Translations under genes and position numbers: made by a program
From: JABDIP01 sp965250245
GTDB lineage: Bacteria > Pseudomonadota > Alphaproteobacteria > DSM-16000 > Inquilinaceae
Length of the DNA stretch: 64,000 nt
Reading direction: 5' to 3'
Assembly (NCBI GenBank): GCA_965250245.1
Contig: OZ252296.1
Coordinates: 1,922,001 to 1,986,000, forward strand
Notes under the pieces: generated by a model
What the model was told of the DNA's origin: nothing
What the model saw: the letters and a program-made list of their open reading frames with translations, nothing else
Database searches by the model: none
Part shown: positions 16,856-24,966 of the stretch, piece after piece
Layout: each line of letters opens with the position of its first letter
How positions within the stretch are numbered: the first letter of the stretch is position 1

Positions 16856-18052
16856 TCACTGTGGGCGGCTGGGTGCGCCGCCGCGTCTCGGCGCCTGGAC
16901 GCGGCCTTTCCACTGGCCGCCCTTGCCCAGGACATGGCGGCGGGCGGAATCAGCCGTCATCGCGGCATAAAACAGGGCGGCGACCGGCAAGGCAAACGCC
17001 ATCGGCCAGGGCTGCCCGTAAAGTCGTGATGTAGGCCGAAACAGCACGGCCATCAACACCCAGGCGAGCACGCCGACGGCTGCGGCCACCACATTGCCGT
17101 GCAACGGGACGGCCAGGAGCAGCAGGGGCGGCACGAGATAGGTCACCGCCATGCCGAGCAGGGTGCCGGCCAACAGCACCGGGGAATGCCGGAGCTGGGT
17201 GTACGCGCTGCGCGCCACCATCCGCCAGATATCGGCCAGCGCGGGGTAGGGGCGGATGCTGTGCGAGCGGCGGGTCAGGGCCAGCCGCAGCCGGCCTCCG
17301 CCGGGCCGGCCGAGCCGTTTGATCCGCTCCGCCAGGGTGCAGTCGTCGATCAGGGCGTCTCGCATCGCCTCCAGCCCGCCGGCGCGCCGCAGGGCCTCGG
17401 CCCGCACCATCAGGCAGCCGCCGGCCGCGCCGGCCGTCCTGCGCGCGGGCTCGGCGATCCAGCGGAATGGGTAGAGCATGGCGAAGAAGAAGACGAAGGG
17501 CGGGATCAGAAGCTTCTCCCAGACCGTCTCGCTGGTCAGCATCACCATCAGCGACACCAGGTCGCGGTCCTCCGCCTCCGCCGCCGCGACCAGCCTGCGC
17601 AGGGTCGACGGGTCGTGGGCGATATCGGCGTCGGTGAACCAGAGATGCACCGGGCCGGCCGGGTCCGGGATCGCCTGCAGCCCCTCCGACAGGGCCCATA
17701 GCTTGCCGGCCCATCCCGGCGGTGGCGGCCGGGCGGTCACGATGGTCAGCCGTTCGCTCTGGCCGGAGGCGTTGTGCGCGACCTCCGCGGTGCCGTCGTC
17801 GCTGGAATCGTCAACCAGGTAGACGGCCAGCGGGCCCGGATAGTCCTGGCCGAGAACCGACCCGATCGCGTCGCCGATGGTCTCGGCCTCGTTGCGCGCC
17901 GGGATGATCGCGGCGACGGGCGGCCAGTCCTCGGGCGCCGGCGGTTCTGCATCGAGCGCGGCCTCCACGTGCCAGAACCGGCCATGCGCCAGCCACAGGT
18001 AGAGCCAGATGGCCAGCGAAACGCCGCCGGTGATGACCAGCGCCGCGGTCAT
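16856..18052 (-). CDS. hpnB: Hopanoid-associated glycosyltransferase HpnB
   Basis: This is a membrane-anchored family 2 glycosyltransferase of 398 residues. It has an N-terminal helix (ALVITGGVSLAIWLYLWLA). The catalytic GT-A domain begins at VAAIIPARNEAETIGDAIGS and carries LVDDSSDDGT and WFTDADIAH (DxD-like). A C-terminal block of hydrophobic helices follows. HpnB is part of hopanoid gene sets and is presumed to act on hopanoid head groups, although its reaction is poorly defined. It is the first gene of the hpnB-hpnCD-hpnE operon, and its stop overlaps the possible GTG start of hpnCD. Confidence 0.9.
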   Translation of the reverse strand: MTAALVITGGVSLAIWLYLWLAHGRFWHVEAALDAEPPAPEDWPPVAAIIPARNEAETIGDAIGSVLGQDYPGPLAVYLVDDSSDDGTAEVAHNASGQSERLTIVTARPPPPGWAGKLWALSEGLQAIPDPAGPVHLWFTDADIAHDPSTLRRLVAAAEAEDRDLVSLMVMLTSETVWEKLLIPPFVFFFAMLYPFRWIAEPARRTAGAAGGCLMVRAEALRRAGGLEAMRDALIDDCTLAERIKRLGRPGGGRLRLALTRRSHSIRPYPALADIWRMVARSAYTQLRHSPVLLAGTLLGMAVTYLVPPLLLLAVPLHGNVVAAAVGVLAWVLMAVLFRPTSRLYGQPWPMAFALPVAALFYAAMTADSARRHVLGKGGQWKGRVQAPRRGGAPSRPQ

Positions 18053-18332
18053 GAACGGCCGGCACTATGGGGATTGGCGCGACGGGCCATGGGCGGGCGG
18101 TCCGGGTACCGAATTGGGTGTCGGGGCGGCGGCGCGGGACAGTATCAGACCGCTCCCGGGGTGTCAGGCGCACAGGGCCTCCGGCCCGGCCTGCTAACGC
18201 AATCGTGCTAGCCGAATACTACATTGTCCTTCCGTTTCGGCTGTATCCTGTTTCGTTGCTGCGATCAGGAAGACAGCGCAACTTTCTTAAGCACGGACCC
18301 GAAGAGAATCCGTCGAAGTGGGAGGAAGTTCG
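18053..18332. other. Divergent intergenic region hpnB / PQQ dehydrogenase
   Basis: These 280 bases must carry both promoters. The part from about 18195 is more AT-rich (CTAGCCGAATACTACATTG). No convincing -35/-10 pair or operator could be assigned. Confidence 0.4.
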
Positions 18333-19586
18333 ATGACCATGAGACTGCCGCTACTGGCGTCCGCATTGGCGATCACGGTCGCCGGTTCCGCGTACGGCCA
18401 GACCAATCTGGAGAAACTGTCCTCGTTCCAGACCACCGGAACGCCGCTGGAGATGGAATCCGTCGACCAGACCGGCGAGCGGGCCGCGCAGCTGCGCGCC
18501 AATCTGGAAAGCATCACCCTGCCGCCGGGATTCAGGATCGATCTCTATGCCGTGGTGCCCGACGCCCGGCATATCGCCGTCGCGCCGCAGGGCACGGTGT
18601 CCTTCGTCGGCACCCGCAAGACCGATATCTGGGCCGTCGCCGACCGTGACCGCGACCGCGTCGCCGATGACGTGATGCGCTTCGCGCCGTCGATCGACTT
18701 CGCGATCCCCAACGGCGTGTGCTTCTCGCGCGACGGCTTCCTTTACACGGTGGAGCAGAACCGCGTGCTGGTCTTCCCGGCGGCGGAGTTCTTCTTCGAG
18801 GGGCCGGACGTGGCCGCCTTCGTCGTGGTCGACCAGGGCAAGCTGATCCCGGTCGAGGAGGAAAGCTACAACCACACCGCCCGGGTCTGTGATGTCGGGC
18901 CGGACGGCAAGCTCTACATCTCGCTGGGCCAGCCCTTCAACGTGCATCCCCAGGAGAAGATGGCGCTGTACGACGAGGTCGGTATCGGCGGCATCATCCG
19001 GATGAACACCGACGGTTCGGATCGCGAAGTCTATGTCCGCGGCATCCGCAACTCCGTGGGCCAGGACTTCAACCCGGCCAACGGCCAGCTCTGGTTCACC
19101 GACAACCAGGTCGATGGCATGGGCGACGACATCCCGCCGGGCGAGATCAACCGGATCACCGGGCGCGGTCAGCATTTCGGCTTCCCGTGGTATGGCGGTG
19201 GTGACACCCGCACCAACGAGTATGCCGACAGCGAGCCGCCGGCCGACGCGATCTTCCCCGAGGTGGAGATGGTCGCGCACGCCGCCGATCTGGGCATGAT
19301 GTTCTATACCGGCACCATGTTCCCGGAGAAGTATCGCGGCGGCATCTTCTCCGCCCAGCACGGCTCGTGGAACCGCACCACGCCGGTCGGCGCCCGGGTC
19401 ATGTTCACCTCGCTGGACGAGGAGGGCGCGGCCGCCGAGACGGAGGCCTTCGCAGAGGGCTGGCTGGTCGAGGAGACCGGCGAGTACATGGGCCGCCCGG
19501 TCGACGTGGCGCAGCTTCCCGACGGCTCGATCATCATCTCCGATGATTTCGCCGGTGCGCTGTACCGCATCTGGTACGAGGGCTGA
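18333..19586 (+). CDS. PQQ-dependent sugar dehydrogenase, sorbosone dehydrogenase type
   Basis: This exported beta-propeller quinoprotein of 417 residues belongs to the sorbosone dehydrogenase-like family. The start at 18333 follows GGGAGGAAG and begins a signal peptide (LPLLASALAITVAGSAYG). Family segments are LPPGFRIDLYAVVPDARHIA, IPNGVCFSRDGFLYTVEQNR, YVRGIRNSVGQDFNPANGQL, NRITGRGQHFGFPWYGGGDT and FSAQHGSWNRTTPVGARV. The enzyme should oxidise an aldehyde or sugar in the periplasm. The cytochrome c 72 bases downstream is the likely acceptor. It is only distantly related to the other sugar dehydrogenase at 12499. Confidence 0.85.
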   Translation: MTMRLPLLASALAITVAGSAYGQTNLEKLSSFQTTGTPLEMESVDQTGERAAQLRANLESITLPPGFRIDLYAVVPDARHIAVAPQGTVSFVGTRKTDIWAVADRDRDRVADDVMRFAPSIDFAIPNGVCFSRDGFLYTVEQNRVLVFPAAEFFFEGPDVAAFVVVDQGKLIPVEEESYNHTARVCDVGPDGKLYISLGQPFNVHPQEKMALYDEVGIGGIIRMNTDGSDREVYVRGIRNSVGQDFNPANGQLWFTDNQVDGMGDDIPPGEINRITGRGQHFGFPWYGGGDTRTNEYADSEPPADAIFPEVEMVAHAADLGMMFYTGTMFPEKYRGGIFSAQHGSWNRTTPVGARVMFTSLDEEGAAAETEAFAEGWLVEETGEYMGRPVDVAQLPDGSIIISDDFAGALYRIWYEG

Positions 19587-19612
19587 GCCCCGGCCGGACC
19601 GCCTGCTTGATG

Positions 19613-19636
19613 GGCCCGCCCCGGCAGGGGCGGGCC
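19613..19636 (+). terminator. Intercistronic GC hairpin
   Basis: GGCCCGCCCC and GGGGCGGGCC form a 10-bp stem with a GGCA tetraloop, between the sorbosone-type dehydrogenase and the cytochrome c gene. It has no U tract. It may protect upstream mRNA or attenuate transcription rather than end it fully. Confidence 0.45.
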
Positions 19637-19658
19637 GCCATGCCGGAATGGGTGCCGA

Positions 19659-19994
19659 ATGACATCATGGGTTCGTGCGGCGGCGACGGGCGCGGTGTGC
19701 GCCCTGGCCCTGTTCAGCCTGCCGGCGATCGCCGGTGACGCCGCCACCGGGCGCGACCTCGCGCGACAGTGTTCCGGATGCCACGGCATCGACGGCGTCG
19801 CCAAGCGCCCGGACGTGCCGCATATCGCCGGCGAAAGCGACATCTACCTGCAGGCGCAGCTCGAGGCGTTCCGATCCGGCGACCGGCACCACGAGCAGAT
19901 GACCATCATCGCCCAGGGCCTGGACGACGAGGCGATCGGGCATCTGATCGCCTGGTACTCCAGCATCCGTTTCACCGTGGAGCTGCCCGACTAG
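19659..19994 (+). CDS. Class I cytochrome c, periplasmic
   Basis: This 111-residue precursor has signal peptide AAATGAVCALALFSLPAIAG. Its single heme motif is CSGCH (residues 38-42). QMTIIAQGLDDEAIGHLIAWY supplies the probable axial methionine helix. The layout is the same as the cytochrome at 11240, and the two are probably paralogues. Each lies next to a PQQ sugar dehydrogenase, so each may be the dedicated electron acceptor of its neighbour. It is probably co-transcribed with the dehydrogenase gene across a GC hairpin. Confidence 0.9.
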   Translation: MTSWVRAAATGAVCALALFSLPAIAGDAATGRDLARQCSGCHGIDGVAKRPDVPHIAGESDIYLQAQLEAFRSGDRHHEQMTIIAQGLDDEAIGHLIAWYSSIRFTVELPD

Positions 19995-20201
19995 GCAATC
20001 GGGCCAGACGGACCCGGTCTCTCAGTCCGCGCCGGCCTCCCTGGTCACTCATGGCACCGCTCCCTGAACGGCGGTGGCGATGGCGGTTCTTGCAAAGAGT
20101 CAATGGATGGGCTTGGCTTGGGTCAATATCCGGCGCGCCGGCTGGCCTTGTGAAAGACCGGCCGCATGGTCGCCGGGACAAGAGCGGGTGGGAGGAGCAG
20201 G

Positions 20202-20708
20202 GTGAGCGGTCCAAACGGTCGTCGAGTCCGCCACATCGCGCTCGCCGCGGCTACTGGCGCGCTCGCATTGTCCGAACCGGCCACCGGGAGCGAGCCGGTG
20301 CCCGTCACGGTCGCCTCGGCAATTGGCGAGGGTCCGGTTCTCCTGGCGCAGGCCGAGCCTGCGCTCGCCCTGAGGTCGGTGTCCTACTCGTCTGAACAGG
20401 CCGATCGCGGAGAGGAGCGTTACGAACGCGCGTGTCTTGAGTGCCACGGAGACGATCTCAGGGGCGGGCTGAACGGCGGCGCGCCCTTGCGCGGCTTGAA
20501 CTTCGAGCAGAAGTTCGCCAACGGAGCGCCAGCCTCGGCGTTGTATCTGTTCACGAGCACGACGATGCCGCCCAACGCGCCGGGGCGCTATTCTCCGAAT
20601 ACCTATGCCGACCTGGTGGCCTACATCCTCAAGCGGAACGGCTTCAACGCGGGTGAGCCGCTGCCGTCGGACCTTGACGCGCTCGATTCCTTGATCATGG
20701 AGAAGTGA
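20202..20708 (+). CDS. Cytochrome c of the PQQ alcohol dehydrogenase cluster
   Basis: This exported protein of 168 residues has one heme site, CLECH (residues 78-82), and a probable axial methionine in TTMPPNAPGRYSPNTYADLV. The GTG at 20202 was chosen because GGAGGAGCAGG precedes it exactly; an upstream ATG at 20166 has no such site. The N-terminus carries an export-like hydrophobic stretch (HIALAAATGALAL). A long low-complexity linker precedes the heme domain. LVAYILKRNGFNAGEPLPSD is typical of cytochromes that serve quinoprotein alcohol dehydrogenases. It lies 50 bases before the M50-like gene. Confidence 0.85.
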   Translation: MSGPNGRRVRHIALAAATGALALSEPATGSEPVPVTVASAIGEGPVLLAQAEPALALRSVSYSSEQADRGEERYERACLECHGDDLRGGLNGGAPLRGLNFEQKFANGAPASALYLFTSTTMPPNAPGRYSPNTYADLVAYILKRNGFNAGEPLPSDLDALDSLIMEK

Positions 20709-20757
20709 TCGGGAACCGGCGCCGGAACGGTGACAGGAGATTGGCCGGAGCCTGAGC

Positions 20758-21378
20758 ATGTGGCTGTCGGAACTCACCCTCCAGTCGATCGCCTTTCGTG
20801 TCCTGGCGCTTCTGATCATCGCGGGAGTCCATGGTGGCGTCGTCGCCAGGACGGTGGTCGTCCTGGGCGACAAGGGACCCAAACACGACGGTCGGCTCAC
20901 CGCGGCGCCGTTCGGCCATCTCGACATCCTGGGCGGCGCCTGCCTGATCCTGTTCGGCCTTGGCTGGATAAGGCCCATGGCGGTCGATGCCGGGCAATTC
21001 CGCGCCGGTCGGGCCGGGCTCGTCGTGGTCTTGCTGGCGGCCTTCGCAGCGCTGCTGGCGACCGCGGCGCTCCTGCTGTTGCTGGTCCTGCCGGCGCTCA
21101 CGGTGCTGCCCTACACGGCCGGCATTACGACCGCGGCCTTTCTGAGGGTTGCCGCCCAGCTCTGCATCTGGTTCGCGCTGTTCAACCTGCTGCCGATCCC
21201 GCCACTCACCGGCGGTCATCTGCTGACCGCGCTCAAAGTCAGGGTGCCGCATCGCGTCGTGTGGATTCTTGCGGCCGTACTGTTGGTGGGCGCCGCAACC
21301 GGCGTCATCCGGCGGCTGCTGGCGCCTGCCTATGCGCTTCTGGCGCCTCTGATCAGTGGCGGCACGCTCTCCGCTTAG
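20758..21378 (+). CDS. Degenerate site-2-protease (M50)-like membrane protein
   Basis: A 206-residue membrane protein with about five hydrophobic segments. LGDKGPKHDGRLTAAPFGHL followed by DILGG, and later LFNLLPIPPLTGGHLLTAL, are the conserved landmarks of short M50 intramembrane metalloproteases. The usual zinc site HExxH is not present; the matching helix reads IIAGVHGGVVAR. The usual aspartate of the PxxDGG motif is threonine here. I therefore call it a probable inactive homologue. Its TAG stop shares bases with the TAA stop of the convergent solute-binding protein. A role with the neighbouring quinoprotein system is only a contextual guess. Confidence 0.65.
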   Translation: MWLSELTLQSIAFRVLALLIIAGVHGGVVARTVVVLGDKGPKHDGRLTAAPFGHLDILGGACLILFGLGWIRPMAVDAGQFRAGRAGLVVVLLAAFAALLATAALLLLLVLPALTVLPYTAGITTAAFLRVAAQLCIWFALFNLLPIPPLTGGHLLTALKVRVPHRVVWILAAVLLVGAATGVIRRLLAPAYALLAPLISGGTLSA

Positions 21379-22181
21379 TTGATCGGTGCCGCGCCGTAGC
21401 GCTCCAGGATCGCCGCCACCGTTCCGTCCTCGGCAAGATCCTCAAACGCCGAGACGATCGCGCGCTTCAGCGTCAGATCGCCTTTCCACAGGCCGAAGAC
21501 GAGGTGGTAGCGGCTGAAATCGACCGGCAGCATCGTCGCCGTCCAGCCATGGTCGGCGGCGAGCTGCCCCGCCGACAGCGCCTCGGTGATCCCGGCATCG
21601 AACCGGCCCGCCGCAATGCCTTCCGCCAGTTCCGCCGGGCGGGGCAAGACACTGACGGTTACGTCCAGGCTGCGCAGATAGCTGGCCAGGCTGATACGGT
21701 CGAGTCCGGAAATGGTGGCCACGGCGCCGATCTTGAGACCGCGAAGGTCGCTCGGGCGCTCTGGTGCGAGAACCGCCCAGCCGGTCTCCGCATAGGCCGG
21801 CCCGGTGTCCAGAAACGATCGCGTCAGCGGGGAATCGACCATGCCGCCTGCGATGACCTGGCACTGGGCGCGGGTCAGAGCCCAGTTGCGCGGGTTGAAA
21901 TCCCGTCCCATCGCCTGGTTCTGGTTCAGGCTCAGTCTTACGCCAAGCCGGTTGGCGATGGCGTCCAAAAGCTCGATGTCGATGCCCGGCCTCTCAGGAT
22001 CGCCAGTCACCAGGGGCGGATAGGAGATCGGAACACAAACGCGCAACAAGCGCGCGGCGAGAACATCACGCAGCGATGTGTCAGGCGGCAGAAGGTTGAC
22101 CAGCGCCAGCAATGTTGCGACGAAGGCCAGTCCTCCGAAATCGCCAACAATCCGCCGGATCCCCGCCATGGTTGTCCTCAC
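21375..22181 (-). CDS. Solute-binding protein, quinoprotein dehydrogenase-associated type
   Basis: This is a periplasmic binding protein of the amino-acid-binding (SBP3-like) fold, 268 residues, with an N-terminal membrane anchor or signal (LAFVATLLALVNLLP). The body shows LRVCVPISYPPLV, IDIELLDAIANRLGVRLSL and the C-terminal SAFEDLAEDGTVAAILERYG, all typical of the fold. Such proteins recur next to PQQ dehydrogenases. It is last in a five-gene minus-strand operon, and its GTG overlaps the permease stop as GTGA. A binding protein alongside an exporter-type ABC pair is unusual. The ligand is unknown. Confidence 0.72.
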   Translation of the reverse strand: MRTTMAGIRRIVGDFGGLAFVATLLALVNLLPPDTSLRDVLAARLLRVCVPISYPPLVTGDPERPGIDIELLDAIANRLGVRLSLNQNQAMGRDFNPRNWALTRAQCQVIAGGMVDSPLTRSFLDTGPAYAETGWAVLAPERPSDLRGLKIGAVATISGLDRISLASYLRSLDVTVSVLPRPAELAEGIAAGRFDAGITEALSAGQLAADHGWTATMLPVDFSRYHLVFGLWKGDLTLKRAIVSAFEDLAEDGTVAAILERYGAAPIN

Positions 22182-23029
22182 GCGCGTCGGAAGTCGCGGA
22201 GGGCGATCAGAAAGAAGATGACGGCCGCCGTGAGCATCACTGCGACGCCGAGACGAGGGTCGAATTGGTTGAAATCGATCAATGCGCCACGCAGGGCGTC
22301 AACCGCGTAGGTTAGTGGATTGAATTCGACCACGGTCACCAGCCATTCCGGATAGGCCACCCGGGTCTGGGCGCGGGTCAGCGCCGGGTCGAGTGGAAAC
22401 ACCGAACTCGAGGTGAAGTAGAGCGGCAGGATCACCGCGTTCGAGAAGATTCCAAATCCCTGGAAACTGCGAATGCGATTGGCGATGACGACGCCGAGCG
22501 ACGTCAGCGCGAAGGCAAGCAGTGCCATCAGGGCAAGGGCCTCGAGCACCTTGAGCGGCGTCAGGCTGACATCCGCGAAGCGCGCCAGGACCAGGACCAG
22601 ACAGCCATGCATGACCGCCACGGTGGCGCCACCGAGCACCTTGCCGAGCAGAACCATGCCCCGCGACATCGGCGATACCAGGACTTCGCGCAGGAAACCG
22701 AACTCGCGGTCCCAGATCACCGACACCGCCGACTGCACCGAGGTGAACAGTATGTTGAGCGCGATCACCGCCGGAAAGATGAACTGCAGATAGGTGTACG
22801 GAACGACGAACGTCACCTCTCCGAAAACCTCGCCACGAAAATACGGGTTGAGCCCAATCCCGAGGATCAGCACCCAAAGGATCGGCCGGCTCACGCCGCC
22901 GACGAGTTGGCCGCGGTCACGGATCGACCGCTTCACCTCGCGCAGCCAAATGCCGTAGAGACCGCCAAACTGGGCCAGGAGCATCGAGCGACGCTCGCCA
23001 CCGATTTCGGCGCCATCTTGTGTGGTCAT
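22178..23029 (-). CDS. ABC-2 type permease of the PQQ-associated cluster
   Basis: This integral membrane protein of 283 residues has the ABC-2 transporter fold. An N-terminal amphipathic part (LREVKRSIRDRGQLVGGVSR) is followed by about six hydrophobic segments. SVIWDREFGFLREVLVSPMS is the conserved coupling region, and NAVILPLYFTSSSVFPLDPA is the late family motif. ABC-2 permeases export lipids, drugs or polysaccharides. It overlaps the ATPase gene by four bases upstream and the binding-protein gene by four bases downstream, so the stoichiometry is tightly coupled. It has a relative at 30443. Confidence 0.85.
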   Translation of the reverse strand: MTTQDGAEIGGERRSMLLAQFGGLYGIWLREVKRSIRDRGQLVGGVSRPILWVLILGIGLNPYFRGEVFGEVTFVVPYTYLQFIFPAVIALNILFTSVQSAVSVIWDREFGFLREVLVSPMSRGMVLLGKVLGGATVAVMHGCLVLVLARFADVSLTPLKVLEALALMALLAFALTSLGVVIANRIRSFQGFGIFSNAVILPLYFTSSSVFPLDPALTRAQTRVAYPEWLVTVVEFNPLTYAVDALRGALIDFNQFDPRLGVAVMLTAAVIFFLIALRDFRRA

Positions 23030-24021
23030 CGCGTGTGCTCCCCGCCTCTCTGTCCGAAAGCGTATGTTCGCTCGCGAGCGCCCGCGGCCTGGTCGCGCAG
23101 CTCCCGGCCGGTCAGCGACAGAAACACGGATTCCAGGTTTGGCTGATCGATCGAGAGCGCGCGGATCCGATTGCCGTCCTCGGACAGGAATGCCTCCACG
23201 AACCCGTCGGTCGCGGCAAACACGATCTCCTCGCCGGTTTCCCGGACGACCCGGTCGGCATATCGGGAGAGGAAATCCATGCGATCCTCGTCGGATTTGG
23301 GAACGATCCGCAAGAATTGCCGGCCATGCGCCCGCTTCAGCGCATCCGGGCTATCCATCGTCTGAACCCTGCCGTAGTCGATGATGCAGACCCGGTCGCA
23401 CGCTTCGACCTCTTCGATGTAATGCGTTGTCACCAGCACCGTCATCCCGCGCGCGGCCTGCAGGTGCCGCACGTAGTGCCAGATCCGCTCGCGGGTCTGC
23501 GCGTCAAGGCCAACCGTAGGCTCGTCCAGCAGCAGGATCTCCGAATCGTGGATGAGGGCGCGGGCGATCTCCAGACGGCGCTTCATGCCCGAGGACAAGG
23601 AGCCGGCCGGCTTGTCGGCCCAGTCGCCGAGCTCAACCAGTGCAAGCATCTCTTCGATGCGCCGCCGCCGCAGACCGGCCGGCACTCCGAAAACAAGACC
23701 GTGAAGATTGAGGTTTTCCTGCACTGTCAGGCGGTCATCGAGGCTCGGCTCCTGAAATACCGTGCCCAGAAGTCTGCGCACGTAGAACGGCTGTTTGATC
23801 ACGTCGAACCCCGAAACGGCCGCGGCGCCGCTGTCCGGCCTGAGGATGGTGCAGAGTATGTGCATGAGCGTCGTTTTGCCGGCCCCGTTCGGCCCAAGGA
23901 GGGCGAAGAGCTCGTTGTTGCGAACTTCGAAGCTGACGTCATCCAGGGCGAGGGTTCGCCCATACCGCTTGGATACGGCGTCGACGCGGATGGCGGGCCC
24001 GGAATTCGGCGCGCTTGCCAT
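23026..24021 (-). CDS. ABC transporter ATP-binding protein, ABC-2 class
   Basis: The 331-residue nucleotide-binding subunit carries Walker A (LLGPNGAGKTTLMH), the signature (SLSSGMKRRLEIARALI), Walker B (ILLLDEPTVGLD) and the switch histidine (LVTTHYIEEVEACD). A C-terminal extension of about 90 residues with GRQFLRIVPKSDEDRMDF is typical of the exporter (DrrA/CcmA-like) group. The ATG at 24021 shares one base with the stop of the upstream binding protein (TGATG). It pairs with the permease at 22178. It belongs to the same broad group as the ATPase at 29709. Confidence 0.9.
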   Translation of the reverse strand: MASAPNSGPAIRVDAVSKRYGRTLALDDVSFEVRNNELFALLGPNGAGKTTLMHILCTILRPDSGAAAVSGFDVIKQPFYVRRLLGTVFQEPSLDDRLTVQENLNLHGLVFGVPAGLRRRRIEEMLALVELGDWADKPAGSLSSGMKRRLEIARALIHDSEILLLDEPTVGLDAQTRERIWHYVRHLQAARGMTVLVTTHYIEEVEACDRVCIIDYGRVQTMDSPDALKRAHGRQFLRIVPKSDEDRMDFLSRYADRVVRETGEEIVFAATDGFVEAFLSEDGNRIRALSIDQPNLESVFLSLTGRELRDQAAGARERTYAFGQRGGEHTR

Positions 24022-24887
24022 CAAGGCCTGGCCGTCGCCGGGAACCCGTACGTCTCGAGGATGCCGGCGATCGTTCCATCTTCGCGCAGCGCGGCGATTG
24101 CCTCATCGACCGCCGTGCGCAAGTAGGTCTTATCGGCGAGCAACAGTGCGCCCACGCTCAGGGTCGTCGGCGGCAAGGGGGTCGGGTCGATGACGTGAAG
24201 GTCGGCGTAGGCGGGCTCCTCGCGCTGCTTGGCCCACAGACTTGGGCCCCAGACGAGGGCGACGTCGACTGTGCCGTCGAGAAGCAACTCCAGGGCGAGG
24301 TCGTTGGTGCCCATCGGGTACGTCGGCCAGTGGTCCTCCGCCGGCAACGCCGTGAGGTAGGAGACCAGCCGGAGGTGCGCCGAAGTTCCAATCGTCGCGC
24401 CGATCGGACGCGCGGGCGCCAATTCGGCGAGCGCGTGGATGTCGGGGTCGGCTGTGACGAAGACGTACTCGGTCTCGTAATACGATCGGGTCACGGTGAC
24501 CCAGTTGGGATAGCCCCCGGGGATCAGCTTGAAGCCCATGTGAATGTCACAGTGTTCCAGCATGACCGCATAGACTCTGGTGATGTCCTCTTGCACGATC
24601 CTGCTTTCGACGACGTATCGCTGCGGCTCGAGCAACAGGCCCAGGGCGATGGCGTCGGCAATGGCGCCGGCCACCTCCCAATCGGGGTCGCGCCGATCCA
24701 CACAGTAGCGGAACTGCGACTCATTCAGCCGCCGGCCGAAGGTCCATTGGCCATCGGCGTAGGGCCTATCGAAGAATTCCGGCTCCTGAGCCGAGGCCGG
24801 CCACGGCGGCAGCGCGGCCACCGGAAGGGCCAGCGCCAGCGTCAGGAGCGAGCGGGCCAGACGCGGAAACGCGAGAGCATTGGGCAA
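24021..24887 (-). CDS. Solute-binding protein, quinoprotein dehydrogenase-associated type
   Basis: This periplasmic binding protein of 288 residues has a signal peptide ending near PASAQEPEF. FRYCVDRRDPDWEVAGAIAD and PARPIGATIGTSAHLRLVSY mark the SBP3-like lobes. DLALELLLDGTVDVALVWGP is the hinge segment typical of the quinoprotein-associated subgroup. The start is a TTG after GAGG; I saw no better ATG that keeps the signal peptide. The gene follows the PQQ dehydrogenase by 79 bases containing a GC hairpin. Such proteins have been suggested to bring a cofactor, metal or substrate to the dehydrogenase; the ligand is unknown here. Confidence 0.78.
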   Translation of the reverse strand: MPNALAFPRLARSLLTLALALPVAALPPWPASAQEPEFFDRPYADGQWTFGRRLNESQFRYCVDRRDPDWEVAGAIADAIALGLLLEPQRYVVESRIVQEDITRVYAVMLEHCDIHMGFKLIPGGYPNWVTVTRSYYETEYVFVTADPDIHALAELAPARPIGATIGTSAHLRLVSYLTALPAEDHWPTYPMGTNDLALELLLDGTVDVALVWGPSLWAKQREEPAYADLHVIDPTPLPPTTLSVGALLLADKTYLRTAVDEAIAALREDGTIAGILETYGFPATARP

Positions 24888-24907
24888 GGCCGGACCTCAC
24901 AAAGGCG

Positions 24908-24940
24908 CCGGGCGGACTGGAAGCCTCCAGGTCCGCCCGG
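24908..24940 (-). terminator. Hairpin between PQQ dehydrogenase and binding-protein gene
   Basis: CCGGGCGGAC and GTCCGCCCGG form a 10-bp outer stem, with TGGA/TCCA pairing inside it. There is no U tract. Its intercistronic place suggests mRNA stabilisation or partial attenuation, so that more dehydrogenase than transporter is made. Confidence 0.5.
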
Positions 24941-24966
24941 GCCGGGTTCGTAATGCGCTCAGCCGA

